From NCBI RefSeq assembly GCF_023006505.1, contig NZ_JALBGV010000010.1, forward strand, positions 1 to 64,000: a DNA stretch of 64,000 bases. Reading direction: 5' to 3'. Source of the stretch: Neorhizobium sp. SHOUNA12A (lineage in GTDB: Bacteria; Pseudomonadota; Alphaproteobacteria; Rhizobiales; Rhizobiaceae). Each line of letters begins with the position of its first letter. Position 1 is the first letter of the stretch. This document shows positions 1 through 11,057 of the stretch, in pieces. A program made the position numbers and the translations under genes. The notes under the pieces were generated by a model. It did not search any database. It saw only the letters and a list, made by a program, of their open reading frames with translations, and was not told the DNA's origin.

Positions 1-2
1 CG

Positions 3-569
3 CGGCGCATGGGCAAGGACGGGCCGCACAAGCTGCTTGCCGAATTCGAGGGCATTCCGCTCGTCCGCCGCACCGCTGGCATGCTGCTGTCGTCGCAGGC
101 CTCGCCCGTCGTCGCCGTAACCGGTCATCGGCGCGACGAGATCGAGACGGCGCTGGCCGGCCTCGACATCGGTTCCCACTTCAATCCGGACTATGCCTCC
201 GGCATGGCAAGTTCATTGGTCGCCGGTTTCTCAAGTCCGGAACTGGCCCAGAAGGATGGCATCCTGGTCATGCTGGCCGACATGCCGGGCGTCACGACGG
301 AGCATCTGAACATGCTGATCGCCGCCTTCCGGGAGGCCGGTGGCGGTGTTGTGGTCCGTTCGGTGTCGGACGGGAAACGGGGCAACCCGATCATTCTGCC
401 GCGAATAGCCTATGATGCCATATTGCGGCTGGAAGGTGATGTCGGCGCCCGTGCGATCATCGAGAATTCAGGACTTTCGGTGGTCGATGTGGATATCGGC
501 CCTGCCGCGCATCTGGACGTCGACACACCCGAAGCCGTGACAGCCGCCGGCGGGATTTTGAAAGGGTAG
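3..569 (+). CDS. MobA-like nucleotidyltransferase, C-terminal part (5' end outside window)
   Basis: The frame is open to the window edge and begins with R-R-M-G-K, the tail of the nucleotide-binding signature of MobA-like NTP transferases (usually AAGxSxRMG), so the true start lies upstream. The LADMPG segment near residue 90 is the family's metal/nucleotide-binding D-x-P motif. The fold is a GT-A type transferase that moves a nucleotide onto a phosphorylated or molybdopterin acceptor. In rhizobia this domain is often the C-terminal half of a molybdopterin-binding/NTP-transferase fusion; that reading is inference because the upstream part is missing. The next gene starts 5 nt downstream, suggesting co-transcription. 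Confidence 0.8.
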   Translation, partial: RRMGKDGPHKLLAEFEGIPLVRRTAGMLLSSQASPVVAVTGHRRDEIETALAGLDIGSHFNPDYASGMASSLVAGFSSPELAQKDGILVMLADMPGVTTEHLNMLIAAFREAGGGVVVRSVSDGKRGNPIILPRIAYDAILRLEGDVGARAIIENSGLSVVDVDIGPAAHLDVDTPEAVTAAGGILKG

Positions 570-573
570 GCGA

Positions 574-900
574 ATGGACAATCCCGATATCGAGGAAATG
601 TTCGAGGGGCTCGGCCCGGTTTCGATCCGCCGCATGTTCGGCGGCAAGGGCATCTATCACGATGGTTTGATCGTCGCGATCGACCTGCGCGGCGAGATCA
701 TGCTGAAGGCCGATGCGGTGAGCGCACCGGAATTCGAAGGCGCCGGTGCCAAGCAATGGTTTTATGAGGGAAAGAAGGGCAAAACCGTGCTGATGCCCTA
801 TTGGACGGTGCCGGAGGAAGCCTTCGACGATCCGGACGAGATGCGCAAATGGGTGCGGCTGGCCTTCGAGGCCGCGGTGCGCGCCAACTCCAAATCCTGA
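574..900 (+). CDS. TfoX N-terminal family protein
   Basis: This 108-residue protein carries the TfoX/Sxy N-terminal domain signature: R-R-M-F-G-G-K-G-I-Y near residues 19-28, followed by an aromatic-rich stretch with W-F-Y and a proline-rich P-Y-W-T-V-P segment. In gammaproteobacteria TfoX/Sxy is a competence activator. The stand-alone rhizobial N-terminal domain proteins have no settled role. It follows the preceding transferase by 5 nt. A start at ATG 574 gives the usual domain length. Confidence 0.85.
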   Translation: MDNPDIEEMFEGLGPVSIRRMFGGKGIYHDGLIVAIDLRGEIMLKADAVSAPEFEGAGAKQWFYEGKKGKTVLMPYWTVPEEAFDDPDEMRKWVRLAFEAAVRANSKS

Positions 901-1045
901 ACTTCGATCCTGAGTGCTAGATTTCGCATCTTGCTCGACAGGGTCCGAAGCGCATACCGTCCACCTCATATTGAGGGACGTCGGCCGCCGATACTCTCGG
1001 TAAGCTTGCATCCGGAAATTCTGTCAAAATGATTTCATCAAGTCG

Positions 1046-1079
1046 ACCGCTTCGGTTCTCCGGAGCGGTTTTCGTTTGC
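1046..1079 (+). terminator. Candidate rho-independent terminator
   Basis: ACCGCT and AGCGGT arms with an inner CGG/CCG pair form a hairpin at 1046-1070, followed directly by TTTTCGTTT. It lies 145 nt after the TfoX-like gene and just before the convergent NUDIX gene. On the minus strand there is no T-run, so it probably serves the plus-strand pair. Confidence 0.5.
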
Positions 1080-1081
1080 AC

Positions 1082-1495
1082 TCATTTTGGGAGATATGAA
1101 AAGGCCCTGGCAGAAAAGGCCGAAAGCGGCTGAGGCGGGTTATGAGGATCGAACCAGCCGATGTCCGATAATTTATCTGGCTCCGTGAGCGAAGGCTCAC
1201 CGGTAAAATCGCGGGTGATATAGATCAGCGAAACCCAGTGCTGCCGATCGGCTTCGATGATCTCTTCGGCCGTACAAAGAAGCTCGACCCTGCCGATTTT
1301 CAGACCGGTCTCTTCTTCCGCTTCGCGGCGGGCGGCTTGCGAGGAGGGCTCCATCGGATCGACCTTGCCGCCGACAATGTTCCAGAAGCCCGCTTCCGGC
1401 GCCTTCAGACGACGGCAAAGCAGAACCTTGCCGTCGTCGCGCAGGATCACAAGCCCGGCGCCGACGCCTGGGAAATCAATGCCCGGTCTCGGCAC
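1082..1495 (-). CDS. NUDIX hydrolase
   Basis: The complete Nudix box G-x5-E-x7-R-E-x-E-E-E-T-G-L is visible, with G-G-K-V-D-P upstream and the R-E-A-E-E-E-T-G-L core. It should hydrolyse a nucleoside diphosphate linked to another moiety, using the glutamates to bind Mg2+. The substrate cannot be told from sequence. A GTG start at 1495 follows the helicase stop (1503) by a few bases. A TTG at 1525 would extend the protein by 10 residues into the helicase gene and has no visible ribosome-binding site. Same-strand spacing suggests co-transcription with the helicase. Confidence 0.85.
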   Translation of the reverse strand: MPRPGIDFPGVGAGLVILRDDGKVLLCRRLKAPEAGFWNIVGGKVDPMEPSSQAARREAEEETGLKIGRVELLCTAEEIIEADRQHWVSLIYITRDFTGEPSLTEPDKLSDIGWFDPHNPPQPLSAFSARAFSYLPK

Positions 1496-1502
1496 GGAGG
1501 TT

Positions 1503-3056
<1,554 letters not shown>

Positions 3057-3264
3057 AGGGAATTCTGTTTCCGTTCCGGTTCTATGCGAACACTATGGGA
3101 GTCGACGCATGCTGGCCGACAACTGGCCGCGACATAGGACCAAAATGTCCAAAAGTCAAGGAAAGCAAGGCGATTGGCCGCCGGATTGGTGAATGAAGAT
3201 CGCCGTTGACCAAGCCGGCTATCGTTCTGCGGGCGAAGAATTGCCTTTTGGCGGGCAGCTTACC

Positions 3265-4578
3265 TCAATTGAGGTAGGTGGTGAGCTTCATGCCGGCATT
3301 GAGGAAGTGCACCGGGTCGATCGGATTGCCGTCGCGGCGGACCTCGTAGTGGACGTGCGGGCCGGTGGAACGGCCGGTCGAGCCTGCCCTGCCGATCACC
3401 TCTCCGGCGGCAACCTCGTCGCCTTCCTTCACCAGGATTTTCGACATATGGCCGTAGCGGGTGGTGATGCCCTGGCCATGGTCGATCTCGACCATGTTGC
3501 CGTAACCGCTGGCAGCGCCCGCCGAGATTACCTTGCCGGAGCCGGTGCTTTTCACGTCGTCGCCGGTGGAGGCCTGGAAATCGATGCCCGCATGCAGGGC
3601 CATCCGGCCGAGGAAAGGATCTATGCGGTTGCCGTAGCGGCTGGTGACCGGCCGGCCGGGGGCGGGATTGCCGAAGGGCAGGTCGCGCGCCGTCTCGCGC
3701 ACGCTTTCCAGCCGGCTGAGCGCCGCATCGAGCTCGTCGAGCGAGGCATCGAAGGCGCCGATATTGGTCTGCGGTGCGACATAGGGCCCCCCAACGCCGT
3801 CCGTGGCATCTTCAGTGCCACTGTCTGCGGATGCCACCTCGACGCCGGTCCGCTTCAGGATCGCGGCGATAGCGTCTGCGGTTTCCGAAGCGCCGGTGGT
3901 CAGATCAGCGATCTTGGCAAGCTGCTCCTTCTCGATGTTCTTCAGCGACAGCGTCACCTTGGAGAAAACCCGGTCGGCGCGGTCGGCGATGTTTTCGCGC
4001 AGAGGCGCATAACCGAGCGCGGTTGGCGCCTGGAGCGGGGTGGCGGAAGTCTTGCCGGAGAGCAGCTTCTCAATTGCCTGGACGCCGCCGCTGCCGCCGG
4101 AAAGCGAAGCCTGGCGTTCCTGGGCCGGTGGCTGGAGCATGGGCGGCGTCGGTGTTTCGGGTGTCGTGAGGCCGGATTCCTCGGCGCGGTTCAAAAGAGA
4201 ACCCAGCTTGCCGTGGCGCGAAAACAGGGCGTTCTGCTGTTCCAGCAGCTTCTCGACCTTCTGCTCGACCACCTGCTGGTCGAGGAGCTGGCGCGAGGTG
4301 ATCCGGTCGAGTTGGGCGCGCAGCGCCGCGATCCGGTCCTCGTAATCGTATTGCATGCGGGCCTGGCGCGCCATGGTCGCGCCGATCAGGTCGTCACGGA
4401 TCACCAGATAGGAGGTGGCGCCAAGATAGCCGATTGCGAAAACGCCGAGAAAACAGAAGGTCAACGCGGCCATCCAGGGCCGGATGGTCATGTGGCGGAT
4501 CTTCTCACCGCTGGCGAAAATGAGAACGTGCTGAGGCGCCCGTTTCCCAAACACCCGGCTTTCGGTTCCCTTCGCCAC
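3265..4578 (-). CDS. M23 family metallopeptidase (LytM-type)
   Basis: The protein has 437 residues. A basic N-terminus is followed by a membrane segment (about residues 33-58), an extracytoplasmic coiled-coil-like stretch with many R, Q and L (about 60-130), and a C-terminal M23 domain. The zinc ligands H-A-G-I-D-F and H-V-H-Y-E are present, so catalysis rather than an inactive EnvC-like role is plausible. It should cleave peptidoglycan cross-links in the periplasm. A GTG start at 4578 is supported by GGGAG seven bases upstream. The gene lies downstream of the DUF455 and bcp genes on the same strand. Confidence 0.9.
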   Translation of the reverse strand: MAKGTESRVFGKRAPQHVLIFASGEKIRHMTIRPWMAALTFCFLGVFAIGYLGATSYLVIRDDLIGATMARQARMQYDYEDRIAALRAQLDRITSRQLLDQQVVEQKVEKLLEQQNALFSRHGKLGSLLNRAEESGLTTPETPTPPMLQPPAQERQASLSGGSGGVQAIEKLLSGKTSATPLQAPTALGYAPLRENIADRADRVFSKVTLSLKNIEKEQLAKIADLTTGASETADAIAAILKRTGVEVASADSGTEDATDGVGGPYVAPQTNIGAFDASLDELDAALSRLESVRETARDLPFGNPAPGRPVTSRYGNRIDPFLGRMALHAGIDFQASTGDDVKSTGSGKVISAGAASGYGNMVEIDHGQGITTRYGHMSKILVKEGDEVAAGEVIGRAGSTGRSTGPHVHYEVRRDGNPIDPVHFLNAGMKLTTYLN

Positions 4579-4670
4579 GCGGATCTCCCGGAGATGCGAC
4601 TCGTTCGGCCGCTGTTCCCATTGTCGGGATTACACATGGATATGGTTAACGAACGCTTTAATCCAGGCGT

Positions 4671-5498
4671 TCAGGCGTAGCTGGTGGAGGTCAGCGACCT
4701 GTAGAATGACGGCGTCAGGCCCGCCTCGGCCCGGGCGATATCGTTGAACGGCGCTTTCAGCGATCCGCGGAAATTGGCGCGCACCAGCTGCTGGAACGTC
4801 GCTGCCGGATCCTTGCGCTCGCGGGCGCAGAGAAAGCGGAACCATTTTGCGCCGATCGCCACGTGGCCCTTTTCATCGTTGTAGATGACGTCGAGGATGG
4901 CCGCGCTTTCGAGATCGCCGGTCTCGCGCATCTTCGCCTGCAGGGATGGTGTCACGTCGAGACCGCGCGCCTCGAGAATGAGGGGTACGACGGCAAGACG
5001 GGCGGTGAGGTCGTTGCGCGTAGAATGGGCCGCCTGCCACAGCCCGTCATGGGCCGGCATGTCGCCATAGTCGGCACCCATCTGGTTCAGCCGGGCCCGC
5101 ACCATGCGAAAGTGTTTCGCCTCTTCGAAAGCCACCTGCATCCAGCCGTCGAAGAAGGAATTCGGTACTGGCTCCGTCGCAAACCGGGCGACGATGTCGA
5201 GTGCCAGGTCAACGGCATTGAGCTCGATATGGGCGATCGCATGCAGCGTTGCGATCCGGCCGTTGACGGTATGCAATGAGCGTTTGCCGACCGCCTTCGG
5301 CGGCACCAGCTCCGGCTTTGCCGGCCGGCCGGGACGTTCGGGGAGGGGTGGGTCGAGTGGAGAGCGGAGCGACAGCCGCCGCTCGAACCACCGGCTGGCG
5401 GTCTCCTGCGCCAGCCGCGTCTTGATATCGAGGTCGCCCGACAGGATTGCCGCCGTTGCGCCGCCCCTCAGCGATGTGATCGAAAACTCGCCCGACAT
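4671..5498 (-). CDS. DUF455 ferritin-like protein
   Basis: This 275-residue protein has spaced carboxylate/histidine clusters expected of a ferritin-like four-helix di-iron fold: A-H-I-E-L, F-E-E-A-K-H-F, L-E-A-R-G and D-E-K-G-H. This matches the DUF455 family, whose biochemical role is not established. ATG 5498 is preceded by an AGGAG sequence at good spacing. The gene begins only 15 nt after bcp, so it is very likely co-transcribed with it, which would fit a role in oxidative or metal metabolism (inference). Confidence 0.8.
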   Translation of the reverse strand: MSGEFSITSLRGGATAAILSGDLDIKTRLAQETASRWFERRLSLRSPLDPPLPERPGRPAKPELVPPKAVGKRSLHTVNGRIATLHAIAHIELNAVDLALDIVARFATEPVPNSFFDGWMQVAFEEAKHFRMVRARLNQMGADYGDMPAHDGLWQAAHSTRNDLTARLAVVPLILEARGLDVTPSLQAKMRETGDLESAAILDVIYNDEKGHVAIGAKWFRFLCARERKDPAATFQQLVRANFRGSLKAPFNDIARAEAGLTPSFYRSLTSTSYA

Positions 5499-5513
5499 CG
5501 ATCTGTCTCCTGC

Positions 5514-5981
5514 CTATAGCGCCTTGAGGCTTTCAAGCACCTCTTCGGCATGGCCTTTTACCTTCACCTTCGACCAGATCCGGGCGATGCGCCCGTCCGC
5601 GCCGATCAGGAAGGTCGTGCGTTCCACGCCCATATAGGTCCGGCCATACATGCTCTTCTCCTTCCAGACGCCGTAAAGATTGGCAAGGGCAGTGTCTTCG
5701 TCAGCCGCGAGGATAATCGAAAGGTCATGCTTCTTGGCGAACTTGTCATGCTTCTTGACGCTGTCGGGCGACACGCCGATGACTGGCGCGCCCGCCTTTT
5801 CGAATTCCGGCAAGAGGCCCGTGAACGAGATCGCCTCCTTGGTGCAAGCTTCGGTGTCGTCTTTGGGATAGAAATAGAGGACGACCGGTTTGCCCGCGAA
5901 CGCCTTGAGGGAAACGGAGCCGCCGCCGTCGCACGGAAGGTCGAAGTCCGGTGCAATGTCGCCAATGGTCAAATCGGCCAT
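5514..5981 (-). CDS. bcp: Peroxiredoxin, Bcp/PrxQ type
   Basis: The 155-residue thioredoxin-fold peroxiredoxin starts M-A-D-L-T-I-G at ATG 5981, with AAGGAA a few bases upstream; a longer frame exists but its extra N-terminus is not protein-like. The peroxidatic cysteine lies in Y-P-K-D-D-T-E-A-C-T-K near residue 46. The usual BCP resolving cysteine five residues later is absent (T-K-E-A-I-S follows), as in 1-Cys-type or atypical members. It should reduce hydroperoxides in the cytoplasm. The promoter region is shared divergently with the AsmA-like gene. Confidence 0.92.
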   Translation of the reverse strand: MADLTIGDIAPDFDLPCDGGGSVSLKAFAGKPVVLYFYPKDDTEACTKEAISFTGLLPEFEKAGAPVIGVSPDSVKKHDKFAKKHDLSIILAADEDTALANLYGVWKEKSMYGRTYMGVERTTFLIGADGRIARIWSKVKVKGHAEEVLESLKAL

Positions 5982-6105
5982 AGATTTCCTTTCTTTCGCC
6001 GGTATCGTGGATGATATTCGCCACAATCGGTATATAGTCGCCCGAGCGACGTCCAGAGCGGTCGCGCCCGGCCCGAAGACGAATGCAGAAAGATGAGTCC
6101 TCAAC

Positions 6106-9100
6106 TTGGTATCGGAAATTCGCGGAGAAAGGGTCAGTTTCAGCCGGAAAGAAATCATTCCGCTGCATGAATTACCCTCCGCACAGGTCGAGGATCCGAT
6201 TATCGTGCACTGCCCGCCGCCGAGCCGGCGAGGCAAACGAGTCGGCAAGACGGTGCTGTTTTTCTTCCTGCTGGTGTTTATTGCGGTCGGCAGCGCCGTT
6301 TTCGCGATCGAGGGCGGCATGGTCGACAGCACGCTTTCGTCGCGTGCCCAGAGCGCCATCAACAATGCCATCGGTCCACGTTACGTCGCTTCCGTGGGCT
6401 CGACCGCCATCCGTTTCGATTCGAGGTTACGCCTTGCGCTGGAAGCGCGTGACGTCGATATCGTCGAACGGGCGACCGGCGAACATCTGAGCCGTGCCGG
6501 CGCCATGCGCATGGCCGTCGATCCGCTGGCGCTTCTCGGCGGCCGCGTGTCGATCAAGCATATGGAGGCGGAACATATCCGTCTCGACACGGCGCAATTG
6601 CCCTCCGGCGATCCGTTGCCAATCTCGGAAGTCCGCGTCGATGCCATGCCGGCTCTGCTGGAGGAGATTTTCCAGCGTCTCGACGAAGCCAAGGCACTCA
6701 TCGAGCGAACCGGGACCGGCTCCGTCAGCATCGCCGGAATAGAGATCCTCTTGCCGGCAGCGCCCGGACGCAAGCCGATCACGCTGGTCGTCGACGATCT
6801 CGAACTGACACGCAGCGCCGAAGGCGAGGTGGTGATCAACGGCGCGATCAGCCTCAACGGCCGCAAAGCCGTCCTCATCGCAGCGTCGAAGACCATCGAA
6901 GGGGTTACGTCGTCGCTCTCGGCCAAGCTGACGGGCCTCGAGGTGACATCTTTCATGCTGCAGCGAACCGAGGATGGTCAGCCGCGCGAGGGGATCGAAG
7001 GCTCCCTCGATCTCGATCTTTCGGCGGTTCGCTCACGTGAGGCTGCAAAGCCGGCCATCACCGCGACGCTTCGCCAGTCTCCCGGCCATTTTTACTTCGA
7101 TGGTATCCAGCAGATTTTGAGCGGCGCCAATATCAACGTGGCCTATGATTTCGCGAAGAACTCGATCGAGCTGCTGAAATCCGAGGTCCGTTTCGGGCCG
7201 ACAATCCTGCCGTTCACTGGCGCGGTGATCGATCTCAGCCGGCTCAATCCGGACGACAAGCGTCCAGGGTTCGGCCTCGATGTTCTGATCAGCGGCGCAA
7301 CAGCCGTCGGCGCCTCGGCAAGCGAGCAGCCCGCCCGCTTCGATCTCAAGGCGAATGGGCGATACCTGTCGGCAGATCGCGCGCTTCAGTTCGATGAGAT
7401 GGCGGTTTCCAGCCCTCTCGGCCGCATGGCCGGATCCCTCAAAGTGCGGTTCGGCAACCAGTCTCCCGAGATCAGTTTCGGGGCGCAGCTGCCGCATATG
7501 GAAGTGACCGGCGTCAAGCAGCTCTGGCCGTTCTGGATGGCCCGCAAGCCGCGCGATTGGGTCATGGACAACATGTTCGGCGGCACCATCACCAATGGCT
7601 CGATCGCCGTCTTCATTCCGGCCGGCCGGATGAAGGGGCCGGGCATTCCGATGGAGCTCGACAAGAACGAACTGCAGATCGGTTTTGATCTCGCCAATAC
7701 CCGGATCAACCTGCCGGGCGACGTGCCTCCGCTACGCGACATCGATGGCCGTTTCGACTTGAAGGGCGAGGTGATGCAGGTCGATATTGCACGCGCATCT
7801 TCCTTCTTTCCATCCGGTCGGTTCGTCGCCGTTGAAGGCGGCCGGTTCTCGATCCCCTCGACCTATGTAAAACCGCTGATGGCGGACCTTTCGCTTAAGA
7901 TTGCGGGGCCGGCCGATGCGATGACGGAGCTTGCGAATTTCCGGCCGATCAATGCGCTGAAGGGGACCGAGTTCAAGCCGGAGGATTTTTCCGGTCACGC
8001 GCGCGTCGACCTCAAGGCCCATATGGGGCTGATCCTGGCGCACAATCCGCCGAAACCCACCTGGAGTGCCCATATCGATCTGGACGACATCGATCTCGGC
8101 CCGCAGTTTTCCGGCCGCAAGATCGGCGGTCTGGATGGCACGCTCGACATCGACAACCTGGCGGCGCGGCTTGTCGCCAAGGGGACGATCGATGATGTGC
8201 CGGCCGATATCACACTGGTCGAACCAGTCGGTCCGGCGTCGTCGGTCAAGCGCGAGCGGATCGTCAAGACCGTCCTCAACAACGATCAGCGGGAAAAACT
8301 CGCGCCGGGTCTCTCCGACGTGATCGACGGGCCGGTGACGGCTCAGTTGACGCGGATCGACGAAACTCGCCAATCCGTCTCGCTCGATCTCAGCCGAGCA
8401 ACGCTTTCCATCCCGTGGCTCGGCTGGACCAAGGGCGGCGGCATTCCGGCCAAGGCGCAATTCGAGTTGTCTGACACCGGAGAACGTTCCGATATCCGCA
8501 ATTTCGAACTCTCCGGCGACGGGTTTGGCGCGCGCGGGAGCTTCGCGCTCAATGGCGGCAGCCTGACGTCGGCGGACTTCTCGCATATGCAGCTCTCGCC
8601 GTCCGACAATTATGCGGTGAGCGTCAAACGCACCAAGGGCAATTTCGACGTCTCGATCAGCGGCTCCGTCGTCGATATGCGGCCCGTCGTCACCAAGATC
8701 CGGGCAGGAGGAAAGAGCGGCAGCGGCGCCAAACGCGCGGGCGACGATACGAGCAACGCCACCGTGCGGGGTAAGCTCGACCGCATGATCGGGTTCAATG
8801 ACCAGACGCTCTCGAATGTGTCGTTCCTGTTTTCAAGCCGTAGCGGCAATATTTCGGCGGCGGATTTTTCCGGCTCGACGGAAAGCGGACAGGCGGTCGT
8901 CAGCGAGATGAATGCGGGCGACACGATTTCCATCACCAGCGGCGATGCCGGCGCGATCATCCGCTTCATGAACCTCTACGACAACATGCGCGGCGGCCTC
9001 CTGAACCTGCGCTTGAAGGCGCAAGGCGATGCGTGGACCGGTGCCATCGATCTGCGCAATTTCGCGCTGGTCAACGAGGCCAAACTCCAGTCTCTCGTTG

Positions 9101-9510
9101 CGACTCCGGACCAGGAGGGCCGCAGCCTGAACACGGCCACGAAAAAGAACATCGATGTCAATTCGGCCAAATTCCAGCGCGGCTTTGCAAGCCTGCTTTA
9201 TCGGAACGGCTCGTTCGCCATAGAAAACGGCGTGGTGCGCGGCGAGCAGATCGGTGCGACCTTCCAGGGCCTGGTGCGCGATTCCAAGGGCAATATGGAG
9301 ATGACCGGGACGTTCATGCCGGCTTACGGCCTGAACCGACTTTTCGGCGAGCTGCCGCTGATCGGCGCCATTCTCGGCAACGGCCGCGATCGCGGCCTGC
9401 TCGGCATCACCTTCAAGCTCGAAGGCCCGTTCGAGAAGCCGAGGCTGACCGTCAACCCGCTGTCGCTGATCGCCCCCGGCATTTTCCGCCAAATCTTTGA
9501 ATTTCAATAA
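6106..9510 (+). CDS. DUF3971/AsmA-like C-terminal domain protein
   Basis: A large 1134-residue protein with one N-terminal transmembrane anchor (about residues 48-68, hydrophobic V-L-F-F-F-L-L-V-F) and a long beta-rich periplasmic part. The C-terminal portion resembles the AsmA-like C-terminal region found in YhdP/TamB-type proteins, which are proposed phospholipid conduits between inner and outer membrane. An in-frame stop at 6094 limits the start. The first usable codon is TTG 6106, with only a weak ribosome-binding site, so the start is uncertain by a few residues. It is transcribed away from bcp. Confidence 0.8.
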   Translation: MVSEIRGERVSFSRKEIIPLHELPSAQVEDPIIVHCPPPSRRGKRVGKTVLFFFLLVFIAVGSAVFAIEGGMVDSTLSSRAQSAINNAIGPRYVASVGSTAIRFDSRLRLALEARDVDIVERATGEHLSRAGAMRMAVDPLALLGGRVSIKHMEAEHIRLDTAQLPSGDPLPISEVRVDAMPALLEEIFQRLDEAKALIERTGTGSVSIAGIEILLPAAPGRKPITLVVDDLELTRSAEGEVVINGAISLNGRKAVLIAASKTIEGVTSSLSAKLTGLEVTSFMLQRTEDGQPREGIEGSLDLDLSAVRSREAAKPAITATLRQSPGHFYFDGIQQILSGANINVAYDFAKNSIELLKSEVRFGPTILPFTGAVIDLSRLNPDDKRPGFGLDVLISGATAVGASASEQPARFDLKANGRYLSADRALQFDEMAVSSPLGRMAGSLKVRFGNQSPEISFGAQLPHMEVTGVKQLWPFWMARKPRDWVMDNMFGGTITNGSIAVFIPAGRMKGPGIPMELDKNELQIGFDLANTRINLPGDVPPLRDIDGRFDLKGEVMQVDIARASSFFPSGRFVAVEGGRFSIPSTYVKPLMADLSLKIAGPADAMTELANFRPINALKGTEFKPEDFSGHARVDLKAHMGLILAHNPPKPTWSAHIDLDDIDLGPQFSGRKIGGLDGTLDIDNLAARLVAKGTIDDVPADITLVEPVGPASSVKRERIVKTVLNNDQREKLAPGLSDVIDGPVTAQLTRIDETRQSVSLDLSRATLSIPWLGWTKGGGIPAKAQFELSDTGERSDIRNFELSGDGFGARGSFALNGGSLTSADFSHMQLSPSDNYAVSVKRTKGNFDVSISGSVVDMRPVVTKIRAGGKSGSGAKRAGDDTSNATVRGKLDRMIGFNDQTLSNVSFLFSSRSGNISAADFSGSTESGQAVVSEMNAGDTISITSGDAGAIIRFMNLYDNMRGGLLNLRLKAQGDAWTGAIDLRNFALVNEAKLQSLVATPDQEGRSLNTATKKNIDVNSAKFQRGFASLLYRNGSFAIENGVVRGEQIGATFQGLVRDSKGNMEMTGTFMPAYGLNRLFGELPLIGAILGNGRDRGLLGITFKLEGPFEKPRLTVNPLSLIAPGIFRQIFEFQ

Positions 9511-9512
9511 AA

Positions 9513-9540
9513 AGAGCCGCTCGTCGCGGCCCGTTTCAAC
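9513..9540. terminator. Weak hairpin between convergent genes
   Basis: AAAAAG precedes a short GCCGC...GCGGC hairpin, followed by CGTTT. It sits in the 50-nt gap between the AsmA-like gene and convergent tyrS and could serve either strand. The stem is only about 5-6 bp. Confidence 0.3.
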
Positions 9541-9560
9541 TTGTTATCGAGACGCGCGGT

Positions 9561-10814
9561 TCAGGCTGGGCGCACCAGGATGTGCTTCTTCTTGCCGAGC
9601 GAGAGCTTGATGACGCCGTCGCCGGTGATTTCGCCGGTGCCGATGGTCATGCGTTCGTCGCTGACGGCCTGGTCGTTGATGCGCACCGCGCCGCCCTGGA
9701 CGTGACGGCGTGCTTCACCATTCGAACCGGCAAGACCGGCGCGCACGATCAGCGACAGGAGGCCGATCCCGGCTTCGAGATCGGCAGTGGGAACCTCGAC
9801 CGACGGCAGGTTTTCGGAAAGCCCGCCTTCCTCGAACGTCTTGCGGGCGGTCTCTGCGGCTTCCTCCGCCGCTGTGCGACCGTGCAGGATGGCCGTGATT
9901 TCGGTCGCCAGGATCTTCTTGACCTCGTTGATCTCCGAACCGCCGAGCGCTGAAAGCTTTGCAATCTCGTCCATCGGCAGCGTCGTGTAGAGCTTCAGGA
10001 AGCGCGGAACGTCCGCATCCTCGGTATTGCGCCAGTATTGCCAGAAATCATAGGCCGACAGCATGTCCGGGTTGAGCCAGATGGCGCCCGTCGCCGATTT
10101 GCCCATCTTGGCACCGGAGGACGTGGTCAGGAGTGGCGAAGTCAGCGCAAAAAGCTGCTGCGTCCCCATGCGGTGACCGAGGTCGATACCGTTGACGATA
10201 TTCCCCCACTGGTCCGAGCCGCCCATCTGCAGCCGGCACCCCGTCCGCTTGGCGAGTTCCACGAAGTCATAGGCCTGGAGGATCATGTAGTTGAATTCCA
10301 GGAAGGACAGCGACTGCTCGCGATCGAGGCGCGTCTTGACGCTCTCGAACGACAGCATCCGGTTGACGGAGAAGTGCCGGCCGACGTCGCGCAGGAACTC
10401 GAGGTAGTTGAGGCTGCGCAGCCAGTCGGCATTGTTGATCATCAGTGCGTCCTTGGGACCTTCGCCATAGGCGAGGTAGTTCGCGAAGACGCGCTTTATC
10501 GAGGCGATGTTGCCTTCGATCGTGTCGACGGTCATCAGTTGGCGCGCTTCGTCCTTGAACGAAGGATCGCCGACCATGCCGGTGCCGCCGCCCATCAGCG
10601 AAATCGGCCGGTGGCCTGTCTGCTGCATCCAGTGCAGCATCATGATCTGGATCAGGCTGCCGGCGTGCAGGCTCGGCGCCGTCGGGTCGAAGCCGATATA
10701 GCCGGTGACGATTTCCTTCGAAAACAGTTCGTCGAGCCCGGTCTCGTCGGAAACCTGGTGGATGAAACCGCGCTCGTCGAGCGTGCGGAGGAAATCGGAC
10801 TTGAACCTGGACAT
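9561..10814 (-). CDS. tyrS: Tyrosyl-tRNA synthetase
   Basis: The 417-residue class I aminoacyl-tRNA synthetase charges tRNA-Tyr with tyrosine. The HIGH-type signature appears as H-A-G-S at about residues 50-53, and the KMSKS-type loop as K-M-G-K-S near residue 238. The C-terminal ~65 residues ([13 protein letters not shown]) form the S4-like RNA-binding domain. Length and order match bacterial TyrRS. ATG 10814 is used. Confidence 0.97.
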   Translation of the reverse strand: MSRFKSDFLRTLDERGFIHQVSDETGLDELFSKEIVTGYIGFDPTAPSLHAGSLIQIMMLHWMQQTGHRPISLMGGGTGMVGDPSFKDEARQLMTVDTIEGNIASIKRVFANYLAYGEGPKDALMINNADWLRSLNYLEFLRDVGRHFSVNRMLSFESVKTRLDREQSLSFLEFNYMILQAYDFVELAKRTGCRLQMGGSDQWGNIVNGIDLGHRMGTQQLFALTSPLLTTSSGAKMGKSATGAIWLNPDMLSAYDFWQYWRNTEDADVPRFLKLYTTLPMDEIAKLSALGGSEINEVKKILATEITAILHGRTAAEEAAETARKTFEEGGLSENLPSVEVPTADLEAGIGLLSLIVRAGLAGSNGEARRHVQGGAVRINDQAVSDERMTIGTGEITGDGVIKLSLGKKKHILVRPA

Positions 10815-11057
10815 GATCTAACTCTGGGCAGGGTGGGTTCTGGGATATGTGGCCGCGCCTCTAGCACTGTTTTTGCCGGTAATCACTTCAAAAGTGATGT
10901 TGGGTGTGATCAGCGCGACGAATGGGCGGCGGCCAACAGGGAACCTTGCAATTTCCGCGGGACGCAATAGCAGGTGCAAGAAGGACAGGTTATGCATTAA
11001 CGGTTTCTTGTTCCATGGGCTTTTAACATCCGGCCCGGGACGCGATAACCGGGTGGT

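Noticed and set aside
3261..3276. Perfect 16-bp palindrome TACCTCAATTGAGGTA at the M23 gene stop
   Set aside because: No T-run follows and no regulator is near; a single palindrome at a stop codon is not enough to call a site.
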